A DNA stretch of 8,885 nucleotides from Pseudomonadota bacterium (GTDB taxonomy: Bacteria > Pseudomonadota > Alphaproteobacteria > Rhizobiales > Methylopilaceae), in contig JAEZCD010000400.1 of NCBI GenBank assembly GCA_023430145.1, positions 1 to 8,885 on the forward strand, given 5' to 3'. A program made the translations under genes and the position numbers. The number at the start of each line of letters is the position of its first letter. Within the stretch, counting starts at the first letter, position 1. The notes beneath the pieces are model-generated. The model saw only the letters and a list, made by a program, of their open reading frames with translations. It did no database searches and was not told the origin of the DNA. Shown here in pieces: positions 1 to 5,035 of the stretch.

Positions 1-1186
1 CGGCCGCGAGCGCCCGGCCGACTGCGGAAAGGTCGCGCGGGCCGCCGCGGCCGAGCACGAGCCGTTGTGACGCCCGGGCGAGATCGGGCGCGCCGGCGAG
101 CCCCTTTCGTATCCGCCCGCGCAGCAGGTCGGCCCGGGCGAGGGCCGCCACCGCGTCGAGCCGCGCCTCGATGGCGGTGACGTTCGTCAGCGGTCCGGCT
201 AGCCGTTCGGCGAGGAGCCGCGCCCCGGCGGCCGTCACCGTCCGATCGATGGCGCCCAGAAGGCTGCCGGCGCGGTCGCCCGAAAAAGTGCGGGTCAGCT
301 CGAGATTGGCGCGTGTGGCCGCATCGACCTCGAGCACCGTCCCCTGGGCCGTGCGTACGGGCCGCGACAGCCGCGCCCGGGTGCCGATCTGGGTGCGCTC
401 GACATAGGTGAGCACGGCCGCGGCGGCCGTCAGCTCGGGCCGGGTCAGCTGCCCGAAGCCGGCGCTGGTGGCGACCTCGAAATAGCGGCAGAGGCGCGCT
501 TCGGCGGTCGCCGGATCGACCGCGTCGCGGGAAAGGCCGGCGAGCGGCACCCGCAGCTCGGCGAGCGGACCGCGCAGGTCCGGGTCCTCGCGCAGTGCGT
601 CGGCGAGCACGATCTCGGCCGGTTCGAGGCGCGCGATCTCGCCGAACAGGCGCGTGCGATCGGTCTCGGCGACCCCGAAGGCGCCGGTCGAGAGATCGAC
701 CCAGGCGAGGCCGAAGCTCCAGCCGCCGTCGGCCGCCCGCAGCCGCACGAGCGCTACGAGCAGATTGCCGCGCCGTGCGTCGAGCAGCGAATCCTCGGTG
801 AGCGTGCCGGGCGTGACGAGGCGGACGACGTCGCGGCGGACGACCGACTTCGAGCCGCGCTTCTTCGCCTCGGCCGGATCCTCGAGCTGTTCGCAGACGG
901 CGACGCGGAAGCCGGCGGCGATCAGGCGCTGCAGATAGTCGTCGGCGCGGTCGACCGGCACGCCGCACATCGGGATGTCGGCGCCCTGGTGCTTGCCGCG
1001 CTTGGTGAGCGCGATGCCGAGCGCACGGCTCGCCAGCTCCGCATCCTCGAAGAACAGCTCGAAGAAGTCGCCCATCCGGTAGAACAGCAGCGAGTCCGGA
1101 TTGGCGGCCTTGATCTCGATGTACTGCGCCATCATCGGCGAGGCGCGTTCGGCGGCCGTTTCGGCGGGGAGGGCGTCGGCCTTCAT
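1..1186 (-). CDS. mutS: DNA mismatch repair protein MutS, N-terminal part (cut by left edge)
   Basis: MutS recognises base mismatches and small loops in newly replicated DNA and recruits MutL. Reading the minus strand from the ATG at 1186 gives 395 uninterrupted codons to the window edge. The mismatch-binding Phe-X-Glu motif is F41-F42-E43, inside RMGDFFELFFEDA (residues 37-49); it corresponds to E. coli Phe36/Glu38. Further family landmarks are TKRG (61-64), IPMCGVP (71-77), VAVCEQLEDP (95-104) and VTPGTL (124-129). Domain II and the connector follow, and the core domain III begins near LEVDAATRANLEL (285-297). The clamp, ATPase and helix-turn-helix regions lie beyond the edge, so catalytic completeness cannot be judged. 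The ATG at 1186 has no clear Shine-Dalgarno sequence; Met18/Met19 (near 1135) are alternatives. The first 20 residues are poorly conserved in the family in any case. The gene is divergent from thiM. Confidence 0.97.
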   Translation of the reverse strand, partial: MKADALPAETAAERASPMMAQYIEIKAANPDSLLFYRMGDFFELFFEDAELASRALGIALTKRGKHQGADIPMCGVPVDRADDYLQRLIAAGFRVAVCEQLEDPAEAKKRGSKSVVRRDVVRLVTPGTLTEDSLLDARRGNLLVALVRLRAADGGWSFGLAWVDLSTGAFGVAETDRTRLFGEIARLEPAEIVLADALREDPDLRGPLAELRVPLAGLSRDAVDPATAEARLCRYFEVATSAGFGQLTRPELTAAAAVLTYVERTQIGTRARLSRPVRTAQGTVLEVDAATRANLELTRTFSGDRAGSLLGAIDRTVTAAGARLLAERLAGPLTNVTAIEARLDAVAALARADLLRGRIRKGLAGAPDLARASQRLVLGRGGPRDLSAVGRALAA

Positions 1187-1195
1187 GGGAAGGCG

Positions 1196-1224
1196 AGGCT
1201 AGCAGAGGCGGCGCGCCGTTTCAG
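1196..1224 (-). promoter_or_regulatory. Candidate mutS promoter
   Basis: On the minus strand a CTGAAA hexamer (1224-1219) sits 17 bases before TAGCCT (1201-1196). This is a weak sigma-70-like arrangement. Transcription from it would begin about 5 bases before the mutS ATG, which would explain why no ribosome binding site is visible. The ten-base string CTGCTAGCCT (1205-1196) recurs just upstream of the TPP riboswitch on the other strand. The call rests on hexamer resemblance and spacing only. Confidence 0.3.
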
Positions 1225-1273
1225 CCTCGGCGTCGGCGGTTGCCCCCGACATTGCGCGTTAGGCTGGGGAGGT

Positions 1274-1305
1274 TCAGCGGAACCGAGCGGATGAAGCTCC
1301 GCTGA
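1274..1305. other. 8-bp inverted repeat in the mutS-thiM intergenic region
   Basis: TCAGCGGA (1274-1281) and TCCGCTGA (1298-1305) form a perfect inverted repeat around a 16-base spacer, about 90 bp upstream of mutS. It could be an operator or a chance hairpin. There is no T-run beside it. The rest of 1187-1547 holds no convincing gene: the reading frames that cross it are rich in Arg and Pro, and they run through the palindromic repeat at 1325-1409. Confidence 0.3.
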
Positions 1306-1324
1306 GAGCCCGATCCCATCTCCT

Positions 1325-1409
1325 CCTCATTGCCGGGCTTGTCCCGGCAATCCAGTCTTCTCTCTTCGACCCTAAAGGCTGGATTGCCGGGACAAGCCCG
1401 GCAATGAGG
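1325..1409. repeat. Composite palindromic repeat: two inverted copies of a hairpin element
   Basis: Positions 1325-1355 and 1379-1409 are perfect reverse complements (31 bp) separated by 23 bases. Each arm is itself a hairpin: ATTGCCGGG (1329-1337), loop CTTGT, CCCGGCAAT (1343-1351), bounded by TCAT on one side and ATCCA on the other. Four inner bases (1356-1359 with 1375-1378) extend the long stem further, one of the pairs being G-T. The structure resembles the REP/BIME-type intergenic repeats that occur in many copies in Hyphomicrobiales genomes. It lies between the divergent mutS and thiM genes, so a role as terminator is unlikely. No protein is encoded here. Copy number elsewhere cannot be seen from one window. 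Confidence 0.88.
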
Positions 1410-1508
1410 GAGGGACTCGTCGCGAGGCGAGGCGGCGTGCGGGGACGGCGGCTTCCGCGAGGCCCGGCCCCTCCTGGTCGCCACCGGCAAAAGGCAGCGC
1501 CGACAGGT

Positions 1509-1539
1509 CTTCACGCCCCCATACCCTTCCTGCTAGCCT
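1509..1539 (+). promoter_or_regulatory. Candidate promoter of the thiM-thiE transcript
   Basis: CTTCAC (1509-1514) resembles the alphaproteobacterial -35 CTTGAC. GCTAGC (1532-1537), within CTGCTAGCCT (1530-1539), would be the -10 at 17-base spacing. A start site about 7 bases later (near 1544-1546) would place the transcript start just ahead of the riboswitch P1 stem at 1548, which is the expected geometry. Hexamer matches are modest. Confidence 0.35.
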
Positions 1540-1547
1540 TCCGGCAC

Positions 1548-1632
1548 TCTCAACGGGGTGCCCGACCGGGCTGAGAGGCATTGCGCCAACCCGTCGAACC
1601 TGATCCGGCTCGCACCGGCGGAGGGATTGAGG
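1548..1632 (+). ncRNA. TPP riboswitch (THI element)
   Basis: The aptamer binds thiamine pyrophosphate and represses the downstream thiamine genes. P1 pairs CTCAA (1549-1553) with TTGAG (1627-1631). P2 pairs CGGGG (1554-1558) with ACCCG (1589-1593). P3 is a short GCCC/GGGC hairpin ending at 1570. The conserved CTGAGA at 1571-1576 recognises the pyrimidine ring. P4 pairs CCT (1599-1601) with AGG (1622-1624), and P5 pairs CCGG (1605-1608) with CCGG (1615-1618). These match the family consensus closely, including the terminal GGAGGGA. The location directly ahead of thiM-thiE is the classical one. Confidence 0.96.
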
Positions 1633-1652
1633 CGATGCGTTCTCTTCGCGCG

Positions 1653-1679
1653 CCCTCCATCCGGTCGGGCCGCGCGGAG
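1653..1679 (+). promoter_or_regulatory. Putative expression platform and ribosome binding site of thiM
   Basis: GGAG at 1676-1679 is a ribosome binding site 9 bases before the GTG at 1689. CCCTCC (1653-1658) is complementary both to GGAGGG inside the aptamer (1620-1625, overlapping P4) and, through CTCC, to the GGAG of the binding site. CGCGCG at 1647-1652 can also pair with CGCGCG at 1671-1676 and so mask the site. No T-run follows a hairpin, so control of translation rather than transcription is favoured. The pairing alternatives are read from the sequence; the switching mechanism is inferred. Confidence 0.45.
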
Positions 1680-1688
1680 ACTCTTCTC

Positions 1689-2513
1689 GTGACCCAACCT
1701 GCCGATTTCTCGACCGCCGCCGCCTATGCCGCCCTCGAGCGCCTTCGCGCCAAGCGGCCGCTCGTGCACAACATCACCAATTTCGTGGCCATGAGCGTCT
1801 CGGCGAACGTGCTGCTCGCGCTCGGTGCCTCGCCGGCGATGGTGCATTCGGTCGAGGAGGTGGAGGATTTTGCCGCCATCTCCGATGCGCTCGTCGTCAA
1901 CATCGGCACGCTGTCGCCCGAGTGGGTGACGGCGATGCGCCGGGCGGCGGAGTCGATGGTGCGGGCCGGAAAGCCCTGGGTGCTCGACCCGGTCGGCTGC
2001 GGCGCGACCCCCTATCGCACCGCCGCCGCCGTCGGGCTCGCCGAGCTCAAGCCGACGATCATCCGCGGCAATGCGAGCGAGATCCTAAGCCTCTCCGGCG
2101 CCGCGGGAGCCGGGCCGAAGGGCGTCGATTCCACCGTCGGCTCGGACAGCGCGCTCACCGCCGCCAAAAGCCTCGCGCTCGCCACTGGCGCGGTCGTCGC
2201 CGTCACCGGTGCCACCGATTATGCGACCGACGGCGCCAGAGTTGTCGCCGTCGAGGGCGGCGACCCGCTCATGCCGCTGTCGACCGCGCTCGGCTGCGCG
2301 CTGAGCGCGGTCACCGCGGCCTTCGCAGTGGTCGAGCCGGACCCGCTCGCCGCCGCCGTCGATGCGCTGGCCGTGTTCGGCGCCGCCGGCGGCGAGGCGG
2401 CCTCGCGGCTGCGCGGCCCGGGCCATCTGCCGGCCGAGATCTGCGACGTGCTGCACGGCATGGACGCGCGGCTGCTCGGGCGGCGTGCGCACGTGCTGGT
2501 CGAGACGGTCTGA
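1689..2513 (+). CDS. thiM: Hydroxyethylthiazole kinase ThiM
   Basis: ThiM phosphorylates 4-methyl-5-(2-hydroxyethyl)thiazole with ATP, letting the cell reuse the thiazole half of thiamine. From the GTG at 1689 the protein has 274 residues, close to E. coli ThiM (about 262), with the same distance to PLVHNITN (24-31). Other landmarks are LALGASPAMV (43-52), VLDPVG (98-103), IRGNASEI (125-132), VTGATDYATDG (172-182) and GGDPLM (190-195). The catalytic cysteine is C203 in STALGCALSA; the common GTGC form of this motif reads ALGC here. An ATG at 1635 is in frame and adds 18 residues, but it sits immediately after the aptamer and the extension has no family counterpart. The GTG is preferred because a GGAG lies 9 bases upstream. 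The stop overlaps the thiE start (TGATG), so translation is probably coupled. Confidence 0.95.
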   Translation: MTQPADFSTAAAYAALERLRAKRPLVHNITNFVAMSVSANVLLALGASPAMVHSVEEVEDFAAISDALVVNIGTLSPEWVTAMRRAAESMVRAGKPWVLDPVGCGATPYRTAAAVGLAELKPTIIRGNASEILSLSGAAGAGPKGVDSTVGSDSALTAAKSLALATGAVVAVTGATDYATDGARVVAVEGGDPLMPLSTALGCALSAVTAAFAVVEPDPLAAAVDALAVFGAAGGEAASRLRGPGHLPAEICDVLHGMDARLLGRRAHVLVETV

Positions 2514-3202
2514 TGCCGCGCCCGTTCGACCTGTCAGTCTATCTCGTCACCGATGCGCGCCTGTGCGCCGGGCGCGGCCTCCTCGAGACGGTCCGTGCGA
2601 GCGCGCGAGGCGGCGCCACCATCGTCCAGCTGCGGGACCCGGACGCTCCGGCGCGCCGCTTGGCGGAGGAGGCGCGGGCTCTCGTCGGGTTGCTGCGGCC
2701 GCAAAAAATTCCGCTGATCGTCAACGACCGCGCCGACGTCGCGGTCGCCGCCGACGCCGACGGCGTCCACATCGGCCAGAGGGATCTTTCCGCCCGCGAG
2801 GTGCGACGCATCGTCGGGCGCGAAAAAATCGTCGGCCTGTCGGTCGGCAGCCCGGAAGAGTTCGCCGCCTCCACCGAGGATCTGCCCTTCGTCGACTATC
2901 TCGGCGTCGGGCCGGTGCGGGCGACGGCGACCAAGGCCGACGCCGGCGCGGCGATCGGCGTTGGTGGCTTCCTAGCGGTGCGGGCGCTGACGCGGCTGCC
3001 GGTCGTGGCCATCGCCGGCATCGACGCCGTCCTCGCCGGCGAGCTGATCCGTGCCGGCGCCGATGGGGTAGCGGTGGTGTCGGCGATCTGCGCCGCGGCC
3101 GATCCGCAGGCTGCGACCGAGGCCATCGCCGCCGCGGTCGCGACGGCGCGGCGGGAGGACGGCCGCGCTCGCGATCACGAGAATGTCATCCCGGCGCCGT
3201 AG
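2513..3202 (+). CDS. thiE: Thiamine-phosphate synthase ThiE
   Basis: ThiE joins hydroxymethylpyrimidine diphosphate to hydroxyethylthiazole phosphate, giving thiamine phosphate; it uses the product of ThiM. The 229-residue protein is a TIM barrel with the family motifs in order: YLVTD (10-14), VQLRD (38-42), PLIVNDRADVA (67-77), DGVHIGQRDL (83-92), VGLSVGS (107-113), YLGVGPVRATATKADA (129-144), PVVAIAGID (163-171) and GADGVAVVSAI (182-192). The pyrophosphate contacts T138, T140 and K141, and the metal ligands D72 and D91, are present. The lysine two residues after the QxR motif in B. subtilis ThiE is replaced by P43. The last six residues and the TAG stop are encoded by the start of a palindromic element, making the tail slightly longer than usual. 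The ATG overlaps the thiM stop. Confidence 0.95.
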   Translation: MPRPFDLSVYLVTDARLCAGRGLLETVRASARGGATIVQLRDPDAPARRLAEEARALVGLLRPQKIPLIVNDRADVAVAADADGVHIGQRDLSAREVRRIVGREKIVGLSVGSPEEFAASTEDLPFVDYLGVGPVRATATKADAGAAIGVGGFLAVRALTRLPVVAIAGIDAVLAGELIRAGADGVAVVSAICAAADPQAATEAIAAAVATARREDGRARDHENVIPAP

Positions 3203-3222
3203 CGGCGCCGCAGCGCAGGGCC
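3184..3222. repeat. Palindromic element at the thiE stop, possible terminator
   Basis: CGGCGCCG (3192-3199) and CGGCGCCG (3203-3210) are self-complementary octamers flanking TAG, the thiE stop, as a three-base loop. They are preceded by GTCATCCC (3185-3192), the same kind of left end as the dispersed hairpin repeats at 4874 and 8825, and followed by GGGCCA (3218-3223). The element may be a degenerate member of the dispersed family that also serves as an RNA stem ending the thi transcript. No T-run follows, so intrinsic termination is uncertain. Confidence 0.5.
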
Positions 3223-3271
3223 ATGTGCTTGGCGGCGCGCCGCCTTCCGGCGCATGAGGAGCCTGACACAC

Positions 3272-3901
3272 ATGAATTCCCAAGAGCGACTGCTCATCAG
3301 CCAGCTCTTCGACCGTCTGCGGAGCGCGGCCAATGCTCCCCGCGATCCCGAAGCGGACGCGTTCATCCGCTCGCAGATCAGCGCGCAGCCGTACGCACCC
3401 TATGCGATGGCGCAGACGATCATCGTGCAGAACCAGGCGATCGAGGCCGCGCAAGCGCGGATCGCGGAGCTGGAGGCGCAGCTGCGCGGCGACGCCGGTT
3501 ACGACCGTGCTCCTCCCCGCAGCGCGCTCGGCGGAATGGGTGGCGGCCGCTACGACGAGCGGCCCATGGGCGCGCCCGATCTTTCCGGCGGCCAGTCTTC
3601 GGGTCCGTGGGCCCATCAGCGCCAGCAGCCCATGCAGCCGCAGGCGGCGGCGGGCGGCGGCGGCTTCCTCGCCGGCGCGGCGCAGACGGCGCTGGGCGTC
3701 GCCGGCGGCGTCATGCTGGGCAGCATGCTCGGCGGCATGTTCGGCTCGAGCTCGGCAAAGGCGGCCGAGTCGACCTCGGCGGCCGACAACGCCAAGGACG
3801 ATCACACCGACACCGCCGCCGACGATCAGGACGACGAGGGTGGTGACGGCTGGTTCTCCGATATGTTCAGCGGCGACGGCGATGGTGGCGGCGACTGGTA
3901 G
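3272..3901 (+). CDS. DUF2076 domain-containing protein
   Basis: The 209-residue protein matches the DUF2076 family throughout: MNSQERLLISQLFDRL at the N-terminus, PRDPEADAFI (23-32), then YAPYAMAQTIIVQNQAIEAA (41-60) leading into a short coiled coil (roughly 55-72). A Gly/Pro/Gln-rich linker spans about 85-128. A hydrophobic Gly/Ala segment, FLAGAAQTALGVAGGVMLGS (132-151), may insert in a membrane. An acidic Asp/Gly tail ends in GDW. No signal peptide is visible. The molecular role of the family is not established, although members are often named as periplasmic or membrane-associated proteins. The ATG at 3272 is chosen because GAGGAG (3256-3261) lies 10 bases upstream; an in-frame ATG at 3254 would overlap that site. 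The gene stands alone after the thi operon and is convergent with the Tyr-rich gene. Confidence 0.9.
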   Translation: MNSQERLLISQLFDRLRSAANAPRDPEADAFIRSQISAQPYAPYAMAQTIIVQNQAIEAAQARIAELEAQLRGDAGYDRAPPRSALGGMGGGRYDERPMGAPDLSGGQSSGPWAHQRQQPMQPQAAAGGGGFLAGAAQTALGVAGGVMLGSMLGGMFGSSSAKAAESTSAADNAKDDHTDTAADDQDDEGGDGWFSDMFSGDGDGGGDW

Positions 3902-3996
3902 CGCCGCCGGCTGAAACGAGCTGCGCCCCCCGCCCCCGGGGGGGCCCGCGCGGCCCGCGCCGGCGCCGAGGATCGACCTGCCGACCGGCGAGCCGC
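3902..3996. other. GC-rich intergenic spacer between convergent genes
   Basis: This stretch separates the ends of the DUF2076 gene and the minus-strand Tyr-rich gene. It contains a C-run meeting a G-run (palindrome CCCCCGGGGG at 3933-3942) and several GCGC/GGCGCC palindromes downstream. These could form very stable stems usable as a two-way terminator, but no T-tract follows on either strand. No coding sequence is apparent. Confidence 0.4.
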
Positions 3997-4203
3997 TCAG
4001 TAGCCGTAGTAGTACTTCGGCGCGTAGTACTTCGGCGCGTAGTAGCGCTTGAAGTAGCGCTTCGGGTAGTAGGGCGCCACGTAGATCTTGGGCGCATAGT
4101 AGCCGTAGCCGTAGCCGTAATAGCCGGCCGACGCGGAGGTCGGGGCGAGAGCGGCGGCACCGATGGCGAGAGCGGCGGCGCCGGCGAGAGCGAGCTTGTT
4201 CAT
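3997..4203 (-). CDS. Exported Tyr-rich basic small protein of unknown function
   Basis: The gene encodes 68 residues. The first 26, MNKLALAGAAALAIGAAALA followed by PTSASA, form a textbook Sec signal peptide with an ASA/G cleavage site. The predicted mature part is only 42 residues: 18 Tyr, 5 Lys, 2 Arg, 5 Pro, 6 Gly, no acidic residue and no Cys. It begins with a GYYGYGYGYY segment and ends with two tandem YYAPK units followed by YYYGY. The high Tyr and basic charge suggest an envelope-associated or adhesive peptide, or one binding nucleic acid or an acidic polymer; none of this is shown by the sequence. I do not recognise a named family. The ATG at 4203 is chosen because AAGGA lies 8 bases upstream and the signal peptide starts exactly there; an in-frame upstream extension to 4305 has no such features. 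It is divergent from the gene at 4396. Confidence 0.82.
   Translation of the reverse strand: MNKLALAGAAALAIGAAALAPTSASAGYYGYGYGYYAPKIYVAPYYPKRYFKRYYAPKYYAPKYYYGY
4009..4038. repeat. 15-bp tandem repeat inside the Tyr-rich gene
   Basis: GTAGTACTTCGGCGC occurs at 4009-4023 and again, identically, at 4024-4038, with a partial third unit starting at 4039 (GTAGTAGCGCTT). On the coding (minus) strand each unit encodes the pentapeptide AlaProLysTyrTyr. Identical units at the DNA level suggest recent duplication and possible length variation between strains. Confidence 0.85.
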
Positions 4204-4237
4204 GGATGCGGTCCTTTGCGGTTCTTCGGTTGCCAGG

Positions 4238-4255
4238 GAGGTCGTCCTCGACCTC
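4238..4255 (-). other. Stem-loop in the leader of the Tyr-rich gene
   Basis: GAGGTCG (4238-4244) and CGACCTC (4249-4255) form a perfect 7-bp stem with a 4-base loop, about 35 bases upstream of the minus-strand ATG at 4203. If it is inside the transcript it could stabilise the message or affect translation. A role is inferred only from position. Confidence 0.35.
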
Positions 4256-4302
4256 ATGGCGATCGTTTTAGTGAGGGGCCGTTGAACCCCGCCTGAGCCG
4301 CA

Positions 4303-4320
4303 CATTCACTCGGCATTCAC
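4303..4320. promoter_or_regulatory. Phased direct repeat between divergent genes, candidate regulator site
   Basis: CATTCAC occurs at 4303-4309 and 4314-4320, a repeat distance of 11 bp or about one helical turn. The pair lies between the divergent start codons at 4203 (minus) and 4396 (plus). Direct repeats at one-turn spacing are typical of response-regulator binding sites. A seven-base repeat can arise by chance, so this is tentative. Nearby, CCTGCCG (4330-4336) and CGGCAGG (4349-4355) form a 7-bp stem upstream of the plus-strand gene. Confidence 0.3.
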
Positions 4321-4395
4321 CGGCCAAAACCTGCCGGCGGGTGCCGGGCGGCAGGGCAGACCGGACGGCTTCGTGGCGTGGAAGGTAACGGGACG

Positions 4396-4773
4396 ATGCT
4401 CGATCAGATGGAGCGACGGCGCGCCGACGACGAGGCGCTCGAAGCAGCGCTCGCGGGCGACAGGGGGGACATGCTCGACTGGCTGATCGGTGGCGATCAT
4501 CACGCCGACCGGCATGCCCTGGCGGCCGCGCCGAGGGAGCAGGAGAGCCGCAGCATCGATCAGATCGCGCTTGCCGTTGCGGCCGGCGCGCTGCCGCTCT
4601 CGGAGCTGCGCCGGGCGCTCGAGAGCCCATCCGGCGCCGGTCATTTGCAGGGAGCGCGGTGCGACGGCAGCGAGGACGTCGGCTGCGGCTCGTTCCTCGA
4701 CCGCTACCTCGGCGCCGGCGTGGAGCCGACCTTCGAGGACGCGCTGGCGCTGTTCCCGGAGCGGGCGGGGTAG
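4396..4773 (+). CDS. Hypothetical protein, 125 aa
   Basis: I do not recognise this protein. The reading frame shows strong third-position GC bias and a balanced composition, unlike the Arg/Pro-rich shadow frames around it. The first 70 residues are charged and probably helical (MLDQMERRRADDEALEAALA, then GDMLDWLIGG at 24-33, SIDQIALAVAAGALPLSELRRALE at 53-76). A loop with two cysteines (C89, C97) follows, then a helical end (SFLDRYL..., FEDALALFPE). There is no signal peptide or membrane segment, so it is predicted to be cytoplasmic and acidic. The ATG at 4396 has GAAGG 10 bases upstream; a GTG at 4378 and an ATG at 4408 are alternatives. It is divergent from the Tyr-rich gene. A 323-codon frame on the opposite strand across this region (4306-5277) lacks protein-like composition. 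Confidence 0.6.
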   Translation: MLDQMERRRADDEALEAALAGDRGDMLDWLIGGDHHADRHALAAAPREQESRSIDQIALAVAAGALPLSELRRALESPSGAGHLQGARCDGSEDVGCGSFLDRYLGAGVEPTFEDALALFPERAG

Positions 4774-4808
4774 GTGGGGTGGGGCGGGCGCGCGCTTCTC
4801 TGCGGCGT

Positions 4809-4847
4809 CCTCATGAGGCGTGCCCCCGAGGGCCGGGGGCGGATGAG
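4809..4847. other. Hairpin after the 125-aa gene, possible terminator
   Basis: GCCCCCG (4822-4828) pairs with CGGGGGC (4834-4840) around a 5-base loop, and CTCAT (4810-4814) with ATGAG (4843-4847) gives an outer stem. It begins about 35 bases after the stop of the plus-strand gene. There is no T-run, so it may end the transcript only with Rho, or protect its 3' end. Confidence 0.4.
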
Positions 4848-4873
4848 CCGGCTTCTCGCAATCGACAGAAAAG

Positions 4874-4906
4874 GATGGATCCTGCGCTTTCGCGCTGGAT
4901 GACGAC
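4874..4906 (-). repeat. Dispersed hairpin repeat, single copy
   Basis: Read on the minus strand this is GTCGTCATCCAGCGC, the tetraloop GAAA, then GCGCAGGATCCATC. It matches the copy at 8825-8854 at all but one of 30 positions. The single change (A for T) leaves an A-A mismatch in the 9-bp stem. The ends TCAT and ATCCA are shared with the 1325-1409 repeat. It lies in the gap 4774-5035, which has no convincing gene; in-frame translations across it are shadows. Confidence 0.82.
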
Positions 4907-4911
4907 GGAGG

Positions 4912-4944
4912 TGCGTGTGGCGGGACCGCGCCACGGGTGACGCA
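4912..4944. other. Inverted repeat upstream of the symporter unit
   Basis: GTGGCG (4917-4922) pairs with CGCCAC (4929-4934) around a 6-base loop, and TGCGT (4912-4916) with ACGCA (4940-4944) extends it after a 5-base bulge. It sits just upstream of the candidate promoter at 4951 and could be an operator. No further evidence is available. Confidence 0.3.
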
Positions 4945-4950
4945 CGACAG

Positions 4951-4979
4951 GTGACGGCGGGCGGGCTGGCCCGCTAAAC
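4951..4979 (+). promoter_or_regulatory. Candidate promoter of the DUF4212-symporter unit
   Basis: GTGACG (4951-4956) and CTAAAC (4974-4979), 17 bases apart, resemble an alphaproteobacterial sigma-70 promoter (TTGAC-N17-CTATAT type). A transcript start near 4986 would give a leader of about 50 bases before the ATG at 5036, and would exclude the alternative ATG at 4982. Confidence 0.38.
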
Positions 4980-5035
4980 CTATGCAGACGCTGCCCGGCC
5001 GATTCCTTCGGCCTCGCCACCACGGTCCCGTACAC

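Noticed and set aside
1325..1409. Intrinsic terminator or CRISPR-like repeat
   Set aside because: It lies between two divergent genes, has no T-run, and is a single inverted pair rather than a regular array with spacers.
1581..1688. N-terminal extension of ThiM starting at a TTG inside the riboswitch
   Set aside because: The codons lie within the aptamer and expression platform and have no counterpart in ThiM proteins; the GTG at 1689 has a proper ribosome binding site.
1922..3846. Long plus-strand frames overlapping thiM, thiE and DUF2076 in other phases
   Set aside because: Apart from the segment that is thiE itself, the translations are Arg-rich low-complexity shadows of the real frames.
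3925..3960. Possible sequencing or assembly error at the C-run/G-run
   Set aside because: It is outside any coding frame, so an indel would have no visible consequence; nothing in the sequence supports an error.
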